A stretch of DNA of 64,000 nucleotides from Parundibacterium terreum (GTDB taxonomy: Bacteria; Pseudomonadota; Gammaproteobacteria; Burkholderiales; Burkholderiaceae_D): assembly GCF_014636315.1 (NCBI RefSeq), contig NZ_BMED01000001.1, positions 1,493,941-1,557,940 on the forward strand, in the 5' to 3' direction. Of the stretch, positions 7,864-14,853 are shown piece by piece (within the stretch, counting starts at the first letter, position 1; each line of letters begins with the position of its first letter). The notes beneath the pieces are model-generated. The model searched no databases, was not told the DNA's origin, and worked only from the letters and a program-made list of their open reading frames with translations. Position numbers and translations under genes: made by a program.

Positions 7864-9144
7864 TCAGGAATTGGCGATGCAGGCCTGAGCGCGGCCCAGC
7901 AGCAATTCGCGCTCGCGCAGATTGCGGGTTAGCGATGCGGCCCGCTCAAACTCCAGGCGCGCCTCATCGTTGCGCCCCAGTTTGGCCAGCAGGTCTGCTC
8001 TTACGCTGGGCAGCAGATGATAAGACTTCAGGCTGGGTTCCGCCATCAGCTCATCCGCCAGCTCCAGCCCCACTGCAGGGCCGAAGGCCATCGCCAGCGC
8101 CACCGCGCGGTTCAACTCCACCACAGGTGACGGCGCCAGTTGCGACAACGCATCGTACAAGGCGGCGATACGCTGCCAGTCCGTATCGCCGGCAGTCAAT
8201 GCACGGGCGTGGCAAGCAGCGATCGCCGCCTGCAAGGCATAGGGGCCGAATGCACCGCCCAATTCTTCCGCCCTTTGCAAGGCCGCAAAACCGCGCCGTA
8301 TCAGCAACTGATCCCAGCGCGTGCGGTTTTGCTCCAGCAATAGCACAGGTTCTCCGGATGGCCCCAGCCTTGCCCTGGAGCGCGAAGCCTGGATTTCCAT
8401 CAATGCCACCAGCCCATGCACTTCCGCATTCTGCGGCACCAGTTCAGCAAGGATACGCCCCAGGCGCAAGGCCTCGTCACACAGCGTCGGCCGCATCCAG
8501 TCATCGCCGGCGGTGGCAGAATAGCCTTCGTTAAAGATCAGGTAAATCACACCCAGTACCGAGGCGGTGCGGCTGGCCAGCTCTGCCGCTTGCGGCACCT
8601 CAAACGGCACCCGCGCCTCCGATAAAGTACGTTTGGCACGCACGATGCGCTGCGCAACGGTGGGCTCCGGCACCAGGAAGGCGCGCGCTATTTCATCGGT
8701 AGTCAGGCCGCCCAGCAGGCGCAAGGTAAGCGCCACTCGGGCATCAGGCGACAGCACCGGGTGGCAGGAGATAAACACCAGACGCAGCAAATCGTCGTCG
8801 ATATTCTCGACAACATCGCCAGCCAGTTTCACGTCAAATTCGGTCGGCGCCAGCTCCTGCTCTATTTCCAGTTCGCGCCCCAGCTCTTCATGTTTGCGCA
8901 CCAGCATCTGCGCGCGCCGCAGGCGATCCAGCGCGCGGTTCTTTGCAGCCGCCATCAGCCAGGCCGCCGGGTTATCCGGCACGCCGGTTTCCGGCCAGCG
9001 CTCCAGCGCGGTAACCAGCGCATCCTGCGCCAGCTCTTCGGCAAGACCGACATCGCGCAGCATGCGAGCCAGCGACGCAATAATGCGCGCCGACTCCATG
9101 CGCCACACTGCTTCGATAGCGCGATGTATGCTGGATGAACTCAT
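7864..9144 (-). CDS. ECF sigma factor of the ECF42 type (sigma with TPR-like C-terminal extension)
   Basis: A 426-residue sigma-70-family protein. The ATG at 9144 was chosen because homologues begin with a short leader before HRAIEAVWRMESARII; a TTG at 9198 in the same frame is possible. Region 2 spans about residues 10-75 (RDVGLAEELAQDALVTALE...DNPAAWLMAAAKNRALDRLRR) and region 4 about 130-185 (RVALTLRLLGGLTTDEIARAFLVPEPTVAQRIVRAKR). A helical extension of some 230 residues (IFNEGYSA...TRWDQLLI...AELNRAVALAMAFG-like) follows, which replaces an anti-sigma factor in ECF42. The family is known to sit beside DGPF/YciI genes, as here. Regulon unknown. Confidence 0.9.
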   Translation of the reverse strand: MSSSSIHRAIEAVWRMESARIIASLARMLRDVGLAEELAQDALVTALERWPETGVPDNPAAWLMAAAKNRALDRLRRAQMLVRKHEELGRELEIEQELAPTEFDVKLAGDVVENIDDDLLRLVFISCHPVLSPDARVALTLRLLGGLTTDEIARAFLVPEPTVAQRIVRAKRTLSEARVPFEVPQAAELASRTASVLGVIYLIFNEGYSATAGDDWMRPTLCDEALRLGRILAELVPQNAEVHGLVALMEIQASRSRARLGPSGEPVLLLEQNRTRWDQLLIRRGFAALQRAEELGGAFGPYALQAAIAACHARALTAGDTDWQRIAALYDALSQLAPSPVVELNRAVALAMAFGPAVGLELADELMAEPSLKSYHLLPSVRADLLAKLGRNDEARLEFERAASLTRNLRERELLLGRAQACIANS

Positions 9145-9225
9145 GATGAGTGGATGACTGAAATGGTAGGTTGGGCTTAGGTCAAATGCTGCGGACAAGA
9201 CCAGTAACCCAGTTTACAACAGCCT

Positions 9226-9753
9226 TCACTTTTCAGTAACTGCTTTCAAATTGACCAGGCCCGTTTCAAAATCCTTGCCTATAATTTGATCCATATTAAA
9301 GAACAAACCCATCAGCTTGCTGATATATGGGCTAGGTCCGTGCATGGCCCAGGTGACAGTGGTGATGTCGCCCTGGGTTTGCAAGGCAAAGTCGGCGGTG
9401 TTGTGCGCTTCAAACGGCTTGGCGAAATCCAGCTTGATGATGACCTTGCTTGCCGGCGAAGACTCTGTAATTTCCATCTTGCCCGCGCCAGCCTTGCTAT
9501 TGCCTTCCCATGCATAGGTGCTGCCCAGGCCGCTGGCTGCGCCGCCGAAGTTGCGCTGCATTGCCGGATCCAGCTTTTCATAAGGTGACCATGCTGCCCA
9601 CTGATGGAAATCATTGATCAGCGGGAATATCTTTTCCGGAGGCGCCTTGATACTGAGCGTGCGCTCGACACGGAAGGTGTCCGGCTTTGTGGCGGCAAAT
9701 AGCAGCACCGCTGCGATGGCGGCAAGGACAATAAGGCCTATGGTTTTGAACAT
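9226..9753 (-). CDS. SRPBCC-family protein with N-terminal membrane helix
   Basis: A 175-residue protein. Residues 3-21 form a hydrophobic helix (signal anchor), followed by a START/SRPBCC fold: RVERTLSIKAPPEKIFPLINDFHQWAAWSPYEKLDPAM, then the sheet and a C-terminal helix. The fold encloses a hydrophobic pocket; members include polyketide cyclases and lipid carriers. The helix suggests it works at the outer face of the inner membrane. It lies 81 bases upstream of the sigma-factor start and 29 bases after the DGPF gene, so it is probably part of that operon. Confidence 0.85.
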   Translation of the reverse strand: MFKTIGLIVLAAIAAVLLFAATKPDTFRVERTLSIKAPPEKIFPLINDFHQWAAWSPYEKLDPAMQRNFGGAASGLGSTYAWEGNSKAGAGKMEITESSPASKVIIKLDFAKPFEAHNTADFALQTQGDITTVTWAMHGPSPYISKLMGLFFNMDQIIGKDFETGLVNLKAVTEK

Positions 9754-9782
9754 GCATATACTCCGTATGATGGTGTTTTTAT

Positions 9783-10211
9783 TTATTTTTGATTCGCTGT
9801 AATTTGTGCGCGCAAACGCTCTTCCTGCTCGCGCAACTCAGGATTAAATTCAGCACCAAAATCCTCTGCTTCAAAGATCTGGCGGATTTCGATTTCCGAT
9901 TCGGCACCGGTAGGATTGGGGCAGCGCTTGACCCACTCTATCGCCTCTTCTTTCGATTTCACCTGCCACAGCCAGAAGCCGGCGATCAGCTCTTTCGTTT
10001 CTGCGAAAGGACCGTCGATGACTTCGCGTTTGTTGCCGGAGAACTTGACCCGCGCACCTCTGGAGCTGGGATGCAAACCCTCGCCGGCCTGCATGATGCC
10101 GGCCTTGACTAGGTCTTCATTGAACTGGCCCATTTCGGTCAGCAGCCTTTCGTCCGGCATCACGCCCGCTTCGGTATTTTTGTCTGCCTTGATGATGATC
10201 ATGAATCGCAT
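9783..10211 (-). CDS. DGPF/YciI-like family protein (copy 1)
   Basis: A 142-residue protein of the YCII-related family with the signature VIDGPFAETKELIAGFWL. AAGGAAAAC lies 8 bases before the ATG. The fold is a ferredoxin-like dimer; enzymatic activity is not established for the DGPF subgroup. These proteins are the hallmark partners of ECF42 sigma factors. A close paralogue lies at 11537-11986, beyond the HxlR gene. The EDFGAEFNPELREQEERL tail is shared by the two copies. Confidence 0.9.
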   Translation of the reverse strand: MRFMIIIKADKNTEAGVMPDERLLTEMGQFNEDLVKAGIMQAGEGLHPSSRGARVKFSGNKREVIDGPFAETKELIAGFWLWQVKSKEEAIEWVKRCPNPTGAESEIEIRQIFEAEDFGAEFNPELREQEERLRAQITANQK

Positions 10212-10295
10212 AATGTTTTCCTTTTATTCAAATTCGGCGAGGGCCTTTAGCCCTCTACCCTCTATCGTGTTCGCTTATTTATTCAGAATCAGTAT

Positions 10296-10781
10296 TTATT
10301 GTTCTGGGCAGCCCTGTGTCATCTGCTGTTTCATTCCCTCCTGGATTTGCTCGGGTGTCAGGTCACGGGTATGCGTTGCGATCGACCATTGGTGGCCGAA
10401 TGGATCAATCACCAGGCCATAGCGATCGCCCCAGAACATGTCCGCCGGCGGCATTTTGGCTGTGGCGCCGGCAGCAACTGCCTGCGCAAAGCTGGCATCG
10501 ACATCTTCCACATACATATGAAGGGTAATAGGTGTGCCCTTCAGAGCCTTAGGGCCCAGCGAACCCCACTCTGGAAACTCATCCACCAGCATCAGCGTGG
10601 AATCGCCTATGCGTACTGCCGCATGCATCAGCTTGCCGTCCGGTGTAGGCAAGCGCATCAGCTCTACCGCATTGAATGCTTTTTTATAAAATTCAATCGC
10701 TTTGGCGGCATCGTCGCATACCAGATGCGGAGTCAGGGAATGCATGCCTTCGGGAATAGGTTTTACTTTTGCGTTGCTCAT
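10296..10781 (-). CDS. VOC-family (glyoxalase/PhnB-like) protein
   Basis: A 161-residue protein. The ATG at 10781 is preceded by a perfect AGGAGG seven bases upstream, so the longer in-frame start is unlikely. It has paired beta-alpha-beta modules of the vicinal oxygen chelate fold: LTPHLVCDDAAKAIEFYKKAF at the start and WGDRYGLVIDPFGHQWSIATH at the end, the PhnB-like subgroup. Possible metal ligands are His of LTPHL, Glu of LVDEF and His of GHQW. Substrate unknown. It is the first gene of the run VOC, DGPF, SRPBCC, sigma factor. Confidence 0.88.
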   Translation of the reverse strand: MSNAKVKPIPEGMHSLTPHLVCDDAAKAIEFYKKAFNAVELMRLPTPDGKLMHAAVRIGDSTLMLVDEFPEWGSLGPKALKGTPITLHMYVEDVDASFAQAVAAGATAKMPPADMFWGDRYGLVIDPFGHQWSIATHTRDLTPEQIQEGMKQQMTQGCPEQ

Positions 10782-10990
10782 TGTGAATCCTCCTAATGGG
10801 TGATAAATCATGGCCGGACAAAAGACCCGGCCAAAGCATCAAAACCGGCAGGATTGTTTCCTGCTCTACTCTACGACGAATGGGAGCATGCGAAATCGAC
10901 AGCGAAATATAAAATAAATAAAATAATTCACCAGCGTGTCATCGGGGCTTGCGAAACCGCTTTTCCCAACTGCGGATACCCCTCCAAATA

Positions 10991-11020
10991 TTGCCTAATA
11001 TTTAACATCTTCAGTATAGC
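10991..11020 (+). promoter_or_regulatory. Predicted sigma-70 promoter of the HxlR gene
   Basis: TTGCCT (10991-10996), an 18-base spacer and TATAGC (11015-11020). The start point would fall inside the dyad that follows. Found by eye. Confidence 0.4.
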
Positions 11021-11049
11021 ATTTCACTTGCTTTATGCAAGTGTGCTAT
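11016..11049. promoter_or_regulatory. Operator-like nested dyad before the HxlR gene
   Basis: A perfect inverted repeat CACTTGC-TTTAT-GCAAGTG (11025-11043) is flanked by a second pair ATAGCA (11016-11021) and TGCTAT (11044-11049). The site overlaps the -10 and start region, as expected for an autoregulating repressor. It also argues that translation starts at 11060, not at the ATG at 11048. Confidence 0.5.
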
Positions 11050-11059
11050 GCTAAGTAGT

Positions 11060-11506
11060 ATGAAACGCAGCGAAAACAAATCCCATTGCCCAGTGAACTT
11101 CGCGCTGGAAAATTTTGGCGATGCCTGGTCGCTGCTGATCGTGCGCGACATCGTGTTTTGGGGAAAGAGAACCTATGGGGAATTCCTGGACTCCAGCGAA
11201 GGCATCGCCACCAATGTGCTCGCCGCCCGCCTCGCCCATCTGGAGCAAAGAGGGATGCTGTCCAAAGGGCCGCATCCGGCAGACAAACGCAAAGACATCT
11301 ACAGCCTGACTGAAAAAGGCCTGGCCCTGATCCCCATCCTGCTGGAGATGTCAGGCTGGAGCGCGCAGTACGATAAGGAAACCACCGCACCCCAGCAGTT
11401 CGTCGCATCCGTCTATGCCGACCGCGCAAAAATGTTCAAACTGGTGCAAGACACCATACGCAATGGAGGCTCGCTGTTCGGCGAGCGGCCATTGGTACAA
11501 CACTAA
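11060..11506 (+). CDS. HxlR-family winged-helix transcriptional regulator
   Basis: A 148-residue DNA-binding protein of the HxlR/MarR-like type. It starts with CPVNFALENFGDAWSLLIVRDI, the HxlR signature with an N-terminal Cys that may sense oxidants or electrophiles, then the winged helix (YGEFLDSSEGIATNVLAARLAHLEQRG, DKRKDIYSLTEKG). It is divergent from the VOC-DGPF-SRPBCC-sigma operon and convergent with a second DGPF gene, so it probably controls one or both and itself through the dyad at 11016-11049. The inducer is unknown. Confidence 0.88.
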   Translation: MKRSENKSHCPVNFALENFGDAWSLLIVRDIVFWGKRTYGEFLDSSEGIATNVLAARLAHLEQRGMLSKGPHPADKRKDIYSLTEKGLALIPILLEMSGWSAQYDKETTAPQQFVASVYADRAKMFKLVQDTIRNGGSLFGERPLVQH

Positions 11507-11536
11507 ATAAGGCACTGCCGCATCCTTGGCGATTTG

Positions 11537-11986
11537 CTAGGACTTGCCTCCCAATTGCTTGCCGGACTGAATCAGATGTTCGCGCATGCGTTCCTCCGCC
11601 TCGCGTAGCTCCGGCGTGAATTCAGCACCGAAGTCGGAGGCCTCATAGACTTGACGCAGCTCCAGTTCCACCTCGCCTTCGCCATCCAGCGGCGGCCAGC
11701 GCTTGACCCACTCCATCGCCTCTTCCCTGGACCTGACGTCTATCATCGTAAAACCGGCGATCAGTTCCTTGGCCTCGGCAAAGGGTCCGTCGGTAATCTG
11801 CGGCTTGCCGTCCGAGAACTTGATGCGCGCGCCCTTGGCACTGGGCTGCAAGCCTTCACCCGCCACCATCACGCCGGCTTTCATCAATTCTTCATTGTAC
11901 TGCCCCATCGCTGCCAGCAATTCCTCGCTGGGCATCTTGGCTGCCTCGGTATTTTTGTCCGCCTTGCGGATGATCATGAAACGCAT
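11537..11986 (-). CDS. DGPF/YciI-like family protein (copy 2)
   Basis: A 149-residue paralogue of the protein at 9783-10211. It shares MRFMII-KADKNTEA at the start, the ITDGPFAEAKELIAGF signature and the ASDFGAEFTPELREAEERM tail. It lies 30 bases past the HxlR gene on the opposite strand and reads towards it. A second DGPF gene split from the sigma operon by a regulator suggests local duplication. Confidence 0.88.
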   Translation of the reverse strand: MRFMIIRKADKNTEAAKMPSEELLAAMGQYNEELMKAGVMVAGEGLQPSAKGARIKFSDGKPQITDGPFAEAKELIAGFTMIDVRSREEAMEWVKRWPPLDGEGEVELELRQVYEASDFGAEFTPELREAEERMREHLIQSGKQLGGKS

Positions 11987-12373
11987 GCTTATTTCCTTTC
12001 TGCTTAGTTAAAAAAGTCTTTGCTGCAGATACAGCAAATAATTTATTCAGGCGGCCCCATTGCTACGACGAAGCAGGCTGGCGCGATTCGACATATCCGA
12101 CACACTTTTAATGAAGATTTACAAAACTCCGGCTACTTGCCGTAGCGCACACTGGTTCTGCAGGTCAAACTCTCTCTTTGTAACAAGATGCGCAGGATTA
12201 CCCGCAATCGGCATTGCTGGTTTATATTTATTCATGGATTTTAATAACAAAAGGCAATATTCTTATTAAAATCATGCATTGAATGCAATATCCAGTTTTC
12301 TGAAAGAAATACACTTCTGTGGTAGAAGCACCAAGATGTGGCACGCCCACTGAATAAGTCAAAGACAGATTAC
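11987..12373. other. Intergenic stretch upstream of the sensor kinase gene
   Basis: About 390 bases without a convincing gene. A 13-base palindrome TGCATT-G-AATGCA lies at 12275-12287, roughly 90 bases before the kinase start, and could bind a regulator. The 12220-12290 part is AT-rich. Confidence 0.4.
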
Positions 12374-14638
12374 ATGCTTAACTTCAAATTACCATCACGT
12401 CCACGACTTACCACCCTGCTCACTGTCAGCATTTGCTCTACGGTTGCCGTCATCGTCCTCTCCCTGCTTTTCCTGGTGGATCATTTTGCAGTCGACTACG
12501 CCAAAAAAGAAGCCAAGCAGCGCCTGCAACAGCTTTCCTGGCAAATGCGCGACTCTCTGGATCTGGTAATGCAAAAAGCAGTGGGCGACGTCAGCCTGCT
12601 GGCGCAACTGAGCCAGGTGAAAGACGCCAAGGATCCAAAAGAAGTCGGCAGCATCCTGGATAACCTGCAAAAAACCTTTCCTTCCTATGCATGGATAGGC
12701 CTGGCCAATCCGGACGGCAAAGTGTTCGCAGCAACACACGCTGTGCTGGAAGGCCAGGATGTCAGCCAGCGCCCATGGTTCAAAAGCGGCAAGCTGGGCC
12801 TGTATGCCGGCGACTATCACCCTGCCCTGCTGCTGGAAAAAAAGCTGCCTTACAACGCCGACCCCTGGCGCTTCGTGGATGTTTCCATCCCGGTGCTACG
12901 CTCGGACGGTAGCAGCCGCGGCATCATGGGCGTGCATCTGAGCTGGAACTGGGCGCGCGACCTGGCAAAAAACCTGCTGGCGCCGACAGACAGCCAATAT
13001 GGCGTTGAAATCATCGTGGTCCGCGAAGACAATACGGTCATCCTCGGCCCCAAGGCGCTGGAAGAAAAAAAAATCACGTCGCAAAGTGTAGAACTATCCC
13101 GTTCCGGCAAGACCGGTGCAACGGAAGAAACCTGGGCAGACGGCAATAGTTACCTGACAGGTTATTCGCAGACCGGGCGTTCCAAAGAGTTCCCCGGCCT
13201 GAAGTGGAGCATCCTGGTGCGCCAGCCGAAAGAAGTGGCGCTGCAAGCGTCGAGGCAATTGCGGCACGACATTCTGTTGCTGGGCAGCGTGCTGGGCCTG
13301 CTGCTTGCCGGGATTGCAGCAATACTGGCCCGCCGCCTGGCAGCGCCATTGAACGAACTCAGCGCAGCAATCGAAAAACGCGGCAAAGGCGCCAGCGGGC
13401 AAGCTATCCCGGTGGTAACAAGCTTTCACGAAGCCCATGTGCTGTCGGTGATCCTCGGTGAAATGGTACGTAATGAAGAACAGCATGTGCTGGCGCTGCG
13501 CAAAATGAACGAAGGCCTGGAGTCAACCGTTGCAGAACGCACCCGGGAAATAGAAAACAAGGCACAGGAACTGGAAAAAGCACTGGCCCAGCAGCAAAGC
13601 ACGCAATTGCGTTTGCAGGCCATCACCGACAACCTGCCTTCAGTGATCACTTACATAGACGCCGGCCAGCGCTATCGCTTCGTCAATGCGCACGCCACCA
13701 GCGTATTCGGCGTGATGCCGGATCAGATGATAGGAAAGACGCTGGAAGAAATAAGCGGCGAACAAGCCTATGCAGTGATGAAGCCTCATATACAGGCGGC
13801 GCTGCAAGGCGAAAACATCAGTTTTGAAATGACGGGCATAGGGGATAATCAGCGCAACTACCAGTACAACTATATCCCTGCCAAAGATGCCGCAGGACAG
13901 GTCGAAGGTTTTTATGCGATGACCTTCGACATCACCGACCGCAAACGGGTGGAAGCGATGAAGAACGAATTCGTTTCCACTGTGAGTCACGAATTGCGTA
14001 CTCCGCTCACATCCATCAACGGTGCACTGAAACTAATCGTGGCCGGCGTAACCGGAGAAATTGCACCGAAAGCCAAGGAGCTGCTGACAGTCGCCTTGCG
14101 TAATGCAGACAGGCTGGTACGCCTGATCAACGACATCCTGGATATAGAAAAAATTGAATCCGGCAATATGGAATTCGATCTCAAATCCAATCCGCTTGTG
14201 CCCTTGATCAAGGAGACAGTCGCGGCCAGCGAAGCCTTTGCCGAGCAGTATGGCGTAGTGATGAAGTTTGAATATGCAGGTGAAGACTTGAATGTGAAAC
14301 TGGACCGCGACCGCTTTGTGCAAGTGCTGACCAACCTGCTGTCCAATGCGATCAAATTCTCCAATACCGGAGAATTTGTAGAAGTGCTGGTTGAAAACAA
14401 GGAAAAAACCGTGAAGGTCACCGTCGCAGATCACGGCAGCGGTATACCGGAAGATTTCCACGACAAGATATTCCAGAAATTCTCCCAAGTGGATAGTTCC
14501 AACACCAAGAAAAAAGGCGGCACCGGCCTGGGCCTGAATATCTGCAAGACCATCATCGAACATATGCACGGCACGATAGGCTTTCATTCCGTTGCAGGCA
14601 AAGGCTCGCAATTTTTCTTTGAGTTGCCCAAGGAATAA
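12374..14638 (+). CDS. Membrane sensor histidine kinase (Cache-type sensor, PAS, HisKA, HATPase_c)
   Basis: A 754-residue kinase counted from the ATG at 12374; a GTG at 12338 in the same frame is possible. Layout: transmembrane helix about residues 12-34, a periplasmic double-Cache-like domain (IGLANPDGKVFAAT...DVSQRPWFK...FVDVSIPVLRSDGSSRGIMGVHL), a second helix at about 299-321 with a HAMP-like stretch, a coiled coil with ETLV-type heptads, a PAS domain about 412-530, the HisKA H-box with His539 (VSHELRTPLTSI) and the ATPase (N-box NLLSNAIKF, G1 DHGSGIPEDF, F-box IFQKFSQVD, G2 GTGLGL). The sensor type suggests a small extracytoplasmic ligand. No response regulator gene is adjacent, so it is an orphan kinase. 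Confidence 0.93.
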   Translation: MLNFKLPSRPRLTTLLTVSICSTVAVIVLSLLFLVDHFAVDYAKKEAKQRLQQLSWQMRDSLDLVMQKAVGDVSLLAQLSQVKDAKDPKEVGSILDNLQKTFPSYAWIGLANPDGKVFAATHAVLEGQDVSQRPWFKSGKLGLYAGDYHPALLLEKKLPYNADPWRFVDVSIPVLRSDGSSRGIMGVHLSWNWARDLAKNLLAPTDSQYGVEIIVVREDNTVILGPKALEEKKITSQSVELSRSGKTGATEETWADGNSYLTGYSQTGRSKEFPGLKWSILVRQPKEVALQASRQLRHDILLLGSVLGLLLAGIAAILARRLAAPLNELSAAIEKRGKGASGQAIPVVTSFHEAHVLSVILGEMVRNEEQHVLALRKMNEGLESTVAERTREIENKAQELEKALAQQQSTQLRLQAITDNLPSVITYIDAGQRYRFVNAHATSVFGVMPDQMIGKTLEEISGEQAYAVMKPHIQAALQGENISFEMTGIGDNQRNYQYNYIPAKDAAGQVEGFYAMTFDITDRKRVEAMKNEFVSTVSHELRTPLTSINGALKLIVAGVTGEIAPKAKELLTVALRNADRLVRLINDILDIEKIESGNMEFDLKSNPLVPLIKETVAASEAFAEQYGVVMKFEYAGEDLNVKLDRDRFVQVLTNLLSNAIKFSNTGEFVEVLVENKEKTVKVTVADHGSGIPEDFHDKIFQKFSQVDSSNTKKKGGTGLGLNICKTIIEHMHGTIGFHSVAGKGSQFFFELPKE

Positions 14639-14669
14639 ATTCCCCTCGGCACTATGTGGTAAGTTTGCT

Positions 14670-14700
14670 TGCTTTCATTGGCCCTACGGCAATGAAAGCA
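14670..14700. other. Perfect hairpin between kinase and peroxidase genes
   Basis: An 11-bp perfect inverted repeat (TGCTTTCATTG/CAATGAAAGCA) with a 9-base loop, 31 bases after the kinase stop. No T run follows, so it is either a weak terminator or a regulatory element in the 215-base gap. Confidence 0.45.
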
Positions 14701-14853
14701 GCACACCAACAAATATATTTTTGCCAACGCTGTCGGTTTGTACCTATACTGACAATCGCAAATAAGCTGCTCTGCCAAGGCAGCAAATACCTTCCCAATC
14801 CCGCAAGTCCCCCGTTGTTGCTGTATCCCTGATTTTTTTCACGGAGAAATAGC

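Noticed and set aside
11048-11059. ATG at 11048 as the HxlR start
   Set aside because: It overlaps the operator-like dyad; the ATG at 11060 starts the conserved part.
12060-12269. 69-residue ORF upstream of the kinase gene
   Set aside because: No SD, no family, AT-rich end; looks like chance.
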